From assembly GCA_963995525.1 (NCBI GenBank), contig OZ023217.1, positions 23,171,581-23,235,580 of the forward strand: a stretch of DNA of 64,000 nucleotides, written 5' to 3'. The position numbers and the translations under genes are program-made. Below are positions 27,601-33,600 of the stretch, piece after piece (the stretch's first letter is position 1; each line of letters starts with the position of its first letter). This DNA comes from Escarpia spicata (lineage: Eukaryota; Annelida; Polychaeta; Sabellida; Siboglinidae). Below the pieces are notes generated by a model. That model saw only the letters and a list, made by a program, of their open reading frames with translations, was not told where the DNA came from and made no database searches.

Positions 27601-30600
27601 AGTCCTGATGTCATGTCGTCCTTGTCTATTACCTACTAATTATTTCTGAGTGTCTCAATGGTCCTATATCCCGTGTGTCCAAATATATAGGGACAAAAAT
27701 AATTATCTTTATTAAGGTGTCCCAAAACATACGGTACAGAAAAAGAATAATTTTTCTAGATTTTTAGGGTGTCTTAAAACATACACTACGGTATATGTCA
27801 TGTCAGTGGATGCAACAGTTCCTGCCTTACAACTGGATGGCAGCCGGCGGTCCACCGCAGCAAGTCAGCTTATCGCTCTAGTCTAGAGGGATCCACAGGG
27901 GAATAATTATTCATGTAACTCCAGCGATAGATTTTGGAATTTTAAAAAAGTTCCTTAAATTTAACAACAAATTCTGGTGCATGATGGATTTCCTTATGAG
28001 CTCAATGTCTTTGTGAAACAGCCCATGGTATTGGCAGATGTACAGGCCCTTAGCCAGAGACCTATTGTATTGGCAGATGTACAGGCCCTTAGCCAGAGAC
28101 CCATTGTATTGGCAGATGTACAGGCCCTTAGCCAGAGATCCATTGTATTGGCAGATGTACAGGCCCTTAGCCAGAGACCCATTGTATTGGCAGATGTACA
28201 GGCCCTTAGCCAGAGACCCATTGTACTGGCAGATGTACAGGCCCTTAGCCAGAGACCCATTGTATTGGCAGATGTACAGGCCCTTAGCCAGAGACCCATT
28301 GTATTGGCAGATGTACAGGCCCTTAGCCAGAGATCCATTGTACTGGCAGGTGTACAGGCCCTTAGCCAGAGACCCATTGTACTGGCAGGTGTACAGGCCC
28401 TTAGCCAGAGACCCATTGTATTGGCAGATGTACAGGCTCTTAGCCAGAGACCCATTGTATTGGCAGATGTACAGGCTCTTAGCCAGAGACCCATTGTATT
28501 GGCAGGTGTACAGGCTCTTAGCCAGAGACCCATTGTATTGGCAGATGTACAGGCTCTTAGCCAGAGACCCATTGTATTGGCAGATGTACAGGCTCAAACA
28601 AGTCAGAGAACTATAGACCAGTGAGTTTAACATCAGTGATTTGCAAATTATTAGAAAGACTAATTAAAGATCACATGGTGGATTTTCTTGTTAAACATAA
28701 CTTGATAAACCCATCTCAACATGGGTTTTTAAAAGCGAGGTCATGCTTAACAAATATGTTATGTTTTTTGGAAGACATCACTAGGTGGGTAGATGAGGGA
28801 TCACCAGTAGATATCATCTATTTAGATTTTCAAAAAGCTTTCGACAAAGTACCACATCAAAGATTACTCCTTAAGCTAAAGGCCCATGGCATAGGAAATG
28901 GTATAATAAACTGGATAGAAAAATGGCTGAATGACAGAAGACAACGTGTAGTAGTTGATGGGGAGGCTTCAAACTGGAAATCGGTATTGAGTGGGGTACC
29001 ACAGGGATCAGTACTAGGACCTATATTATTCTTAATATATATCAACGATTTGGACGATGATATAACAAGCAAGGTGTTGAAATTTGCGGATGATACAAAA
29101 GTGTTTAGAAGGATTAAAAGTGATGGAGACAGACAGCATTTACAAGATGATCTTGATAGGTTGATCAAATGGTCTGAAAAGTGGCAAATGCTGTTCAATT
29201 TTGGGAAATGTAAATGCCTCCACACAGGTCATGGGAATGAAGAGGTAAAATATAAAATGGGGGGTACTGTTCTAAGTACTACTGTAAAAGAAAAGGACTT
29301 AGGGTTAACCATTAGTGCTGATATGAAGGTTTCAGAGCAGTGCGGAATTGCAGCGTCAAAGGGAAATCAAATCCTTGGATTAATTAGGCGAAATATAGCG
29401 TATAAGAAAAAAGAATTAATAGTACCGCTGTACAAAACAATAGTGAGGCCTCATTTAGAATATTGTATACAAGCATGGAGGCCATATCACAAGAAGGACA
29501 TAGATATGCTAGAAAGAGTACAGAGGAGAGCGACTAAAATGATACCAAATCTGAGGGATCTTAGTTACGAAATACGCCTAAAAGAATGTGGTTTAACAAC
29601 ACTAGAGACCAGGAGATTGAGAGGAGATCACATAGAAGTGTTTAAAATATTGAATGGTTATGAAAATATTGATAGAAACATTTTTTTCTCAGTTAAGAAA
29701 GATAGAAGGACCAGAGGACATGAAGCTACATTAGTAAAGGAGCAGTGTAGATTAGATATAAGAAAGTTCTCATTCTCACAAAGGACTGTAAATGAATGGA
29801 ACAGATTATCTCCCGATTGTGTTGGTGCTAGTAGCGTGAATATGTTTAAAAATAAAATCGACACACACCTTAAAAAGGCGGGATACATGTAGATAAAAAG
29901 TATTGGATTCTCGATAAGCCAAAAGGCTTCCTTGTCCAACTGCCATCCAGAGTAATTTTCTGGATGGCAATCTTGTTAAATCTTAGCCAGAGACCCATTG
30001 TATTGGCAGGTGTACAGGCCCTTAGCCAGAGACCCATTGTGTTGGCAGATGTACAGGCCCTTAGCCAGAGACCCATTGTATTGGCAGATGTACAGGCCCT
30101 TAGCCAGAGACCCATTGTGTTGGCAGATGTACAGGCCCTTAGCCAGAGACCCATTGTATTGGCAGATGTACAGGCCCTTAGCCAGAGACCCATTGTGTTG
30201 GCAGATGTACAGGCCCTTAGCCAGAGACCCATTGTATTGGCAGGTGTACAGGCCCTTAGCCAGAGACCCATTGTATTGGCAGATGTACAGGCCCTTAGCC
30301 AGAGACCCATTGTATTGGCAGATGTACAGGCCCTTAGCCAGAGACCCATTGTATTGGCAGATGTACAGGCCCTTAGACAGAGACCCATTGTATTGGCAGA
30401 TGTACAGGCCCTCAGCCAGAGATCCATTGTCCCGTTTTTGGAACATATTTTTTTTTAATCGCAACAAGTTTTTCTTTTTCAAATAATGGGTATTTTGGTC
30501 TTTGATAACAGGATTAAATTTTTCAGATACCATGATCTTGTGTTGTACCATAACATTGTTTTATATTCCAAATAACAAGGTTCAAACAGTGTTTGCATTG

Positions 30601-33600
30601 TCATAGAACGGGCCTTAAACTAAGTATGAAGGCGAGTGCTGGAGTGTAGTTTGATATTTGAGTATTATGCGAGCCTTAGGAGATGCAGAGGCTTTTTGAG
30701 AGCACTCAAGGTGGATACAGTTGGAGGTTTTTTTAGAGCCCTCAAGGTGGATACAGTTGGAGGTTTTTTTAGAGCCCTCAAGGTGGATACATTTGGAGGG
30801 TTTTTTAGAGCCCTCAAGGTGGATACAGTTGGAGGTTTTTTGAGAGCCCTCAAGGTGGATACAGTTGAAGGTTTTTTGAGAGCCCTCAAGGTGGATACAG
30901 TTGGAGGTTTTTTTAGAGCCCTCAAGGTGGATACAGTTGAAGGTTTTTTGAGAGCCCTCAAGGTGGATACAGTTGAAGGTTTTTTGAGAGCCCTCAAGGT
31001 GGATACAGTTGAAGGTTTTTTGAGAGCCCTCAAGGTGGATACAGTTGAAGGTTTTTTGAGAGCCCTCAAGGTGGATACAGTTGAAGGTTTTTTGAGAGCC
31101 CTCAAGGTGGATACAGTTGAAGGTTTTTTGAGAGCCCTCAAGGTGGATACAGTTGGAGGTTTTTTGAGAGCCCTCAAGGTGGATACAGTTGAAGGTTTTT
31201 TGAGAGCCCTCAAGATGGATACAGTTGGAGGTTTTTTGAGAGCCCTCAAGGTGGATACAGTTGAAGGTTTTTTGAGAGCACTCAAGGTGGATACAGTTGG
31301 AGGTTTTTTGAGAGCCCTCAAGGTGGATACAGTTGAAGGTTTTTTTAGAGCCCTCAAGGTGGATACAGTTGGAGGTTTTTTGAGAGCCCTCATGGTGGAT
31401 ACAGTTGGAGGTTTTTTTAGAGCCCTCAAGGTGGATACAGTTGAAGGTTTTTTGAGAGCCCTCATGGTGGATACAGTTGAAGGTTTTTTGAGAGCACTCA
31501 AGGTGGATACAGTTGGAGGTTTTTTTAGAGCCCTCAAGGTGGATACAGTTGGAGGTTTTTTTGAGAGCCCTCAAGGTGGATACAGTTGAAGGTTTTTTGA
31601 GAGCCCTCATGGTGGATACAGTTGGAGGTTTTTTTAGAGCCCTCAAGGTGGATACAGTTGGAGGTTTTTTGAGAGCCCTCAAGGTGGATACAGTTGAAGG
31701 TTTTTTGAGAGCCCTCATGGTGGATACAGTTGGAGGTTTTTTGAGAGCACTCAAGGTGGATACAGTTGGAGGTTTTTTGAGAGCCCTCAAGGTGGATACA
31801 GTTGGAGGTTTTTTGAGAGCCCTCAAGGTAGATACAGTTGCAGGTTTTTTGAGAGCACTCAAGGTGGATACAGTTGAAGGTTTGTTGAGAGCCCTCAAGA
31901 TGGATACAGTTGGAGGTTTTCAGAGTCTCGGCCCCTTGAATATTCACCTCATCCCGAGTTTTTCATGAGCATAACGGGTAAATTACAAATGAGAACAGGT
32001 AAATTAGAAATGTTCACGCATAGACGATAGAGCGTTGAGTGACTCACCCGTAGAGCGGAGAGATCCTGTAGATCGCCCCCTTGTTGCAGACTGCCCAGGT
32101 TATTGGTATGCATGAGCAGAGCCTGCAGACCAAACACCATCAAATAAGAGCTGACATTTCTATATGACAGCACGCCTCAAATTTTGCATTTGTCACAGTC
32201 AAGCGTAGCCCCTGGCAACTGGCCAATGTACCATGACAATTAAACAATGTTTTACGGCTAAATTAGCAGTGCCCTGTTAGTAGTGCACATACAACATATT
32301 CTAAATATTAGATTTTTTCCAAATGTGTATTCCAATCTCCATGAATTAATTAATATATTGTTATAACTAACCTGTTCGAAATGTTATAAAAGAAGGACAT
32401 TAATGATTTAAAAGTAGTTATGTAAATCAGTTTTACCTCCTTCTGCAGCACTTTGCAGAGAGCGTAGACCCCAGAAGGCACCTGAAATCATTCACCAAAT
32501 AGAGCAAACAGAACACAGCAAACTACAGACAAACCATATTGTTATGACTTCAACAATATCACAACATCCATTTATATATATATATATTATATATATACAT
32601 ATATAATATATATATATAGATATACACAAATGATTAATGTATATAGATAAAAAATGATTAATATAATAATTATATAGATATACACAAATGATTAATGTAC
32701 ATACTCTATTTAGTTATTAGTTATTTAGTATGGATTTGCAATGCATATATCCACGTTATAAACCTGCTAACTAGCCAGCGCTATTTACACAAAAATGCAA
32801 TTAGAAACGGCACATTTCATTGAGAAATTATTATTTAATATTTTATCAATAACAACACTTTGCCATTTTGCTTGCCAACATGCACTAATGTAAATTGACT
32901 ATAATCACAAAGGGCAAGAGTGCTGCGTTATTTTTGGAATGTCCACCAACCTTTGTCAATTCACAGCCGGAAATGTCAAACGTTTTATCCGGGCTTTCCT
33001 TTGCCTGAATGACGCACAGGAAAGAAGAATAAAATAAACATGTTACATATAGTGCACATTACAGAGACTAGTGTCTGACGAAAAACACTGCTTATATGAT
33101 TGCCATAAATGTGCCTATGTACTGTCAGTGTACACGTGTGTGTACAAGTACACGTAGGTGTGCCCAAGCATGCATGTGTGTGTGTGCATGTGTGTATGAG
33201 CGTATGTCTAAATTTGTAGGGTAAGAAGAGTTGATGCAATGTACATACACACATGTATACTATAGTGTTTATTATTGTAAAAAAGGTAAATGTCATTTCT
33301 TAATTATATAGAGCAGTATCCTGTCCCTAGGATTGCTCAAAGCGCATTAAACTTTACTCCCTAGCAGACCTGTTCAATCGAATGCCATCTTGGCTTCTCT
33401 GGGAAGCATTCAACCACACTGTAATTGATGCGCGACAACTCCTACACAAATATCCACCACTATCTATAGCCAGGTACTCGTTCATACAGCTGAGTGAACT
33501 GGAGCATGTCACAGTGAACGAAGTTGCACAGGATTCAATCCAGGGTTCTCTCAACTGAGAGTCTGCTGCTCTATCCACTGCACCACTGATCCATCCCCAC

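Larger units (their letters stand above)
28596..29982 (+). mobile_element. 5'-truncated CR1-group LINE inserted inside the 39-bp array
   Basis: 1.39 kb starting within the reverse transcriptase and ending with a 3' hairpin. The array stops at CAGGCTC (28595) and resumes at TTAGCC (29983) exactly in register; only TC is duplicated or shared. Confidence 0.9.

Noticed and set aside
27911..28633. 240-codon open frame on the minus strand (repeated [13 protein letters not shown])
   Set aside because: Product of the 39-bp repeat; no splice or start context and mirrored by frames on the other strand.
30615..31898. 427-codon open frame on the minus strand (repeated [12 protein letters not shown])
   Set aside because: It is the 36-bp minisatellite read in frame; equivalent open frames exist in several frames and both strands, so it is not evidence of a gene.
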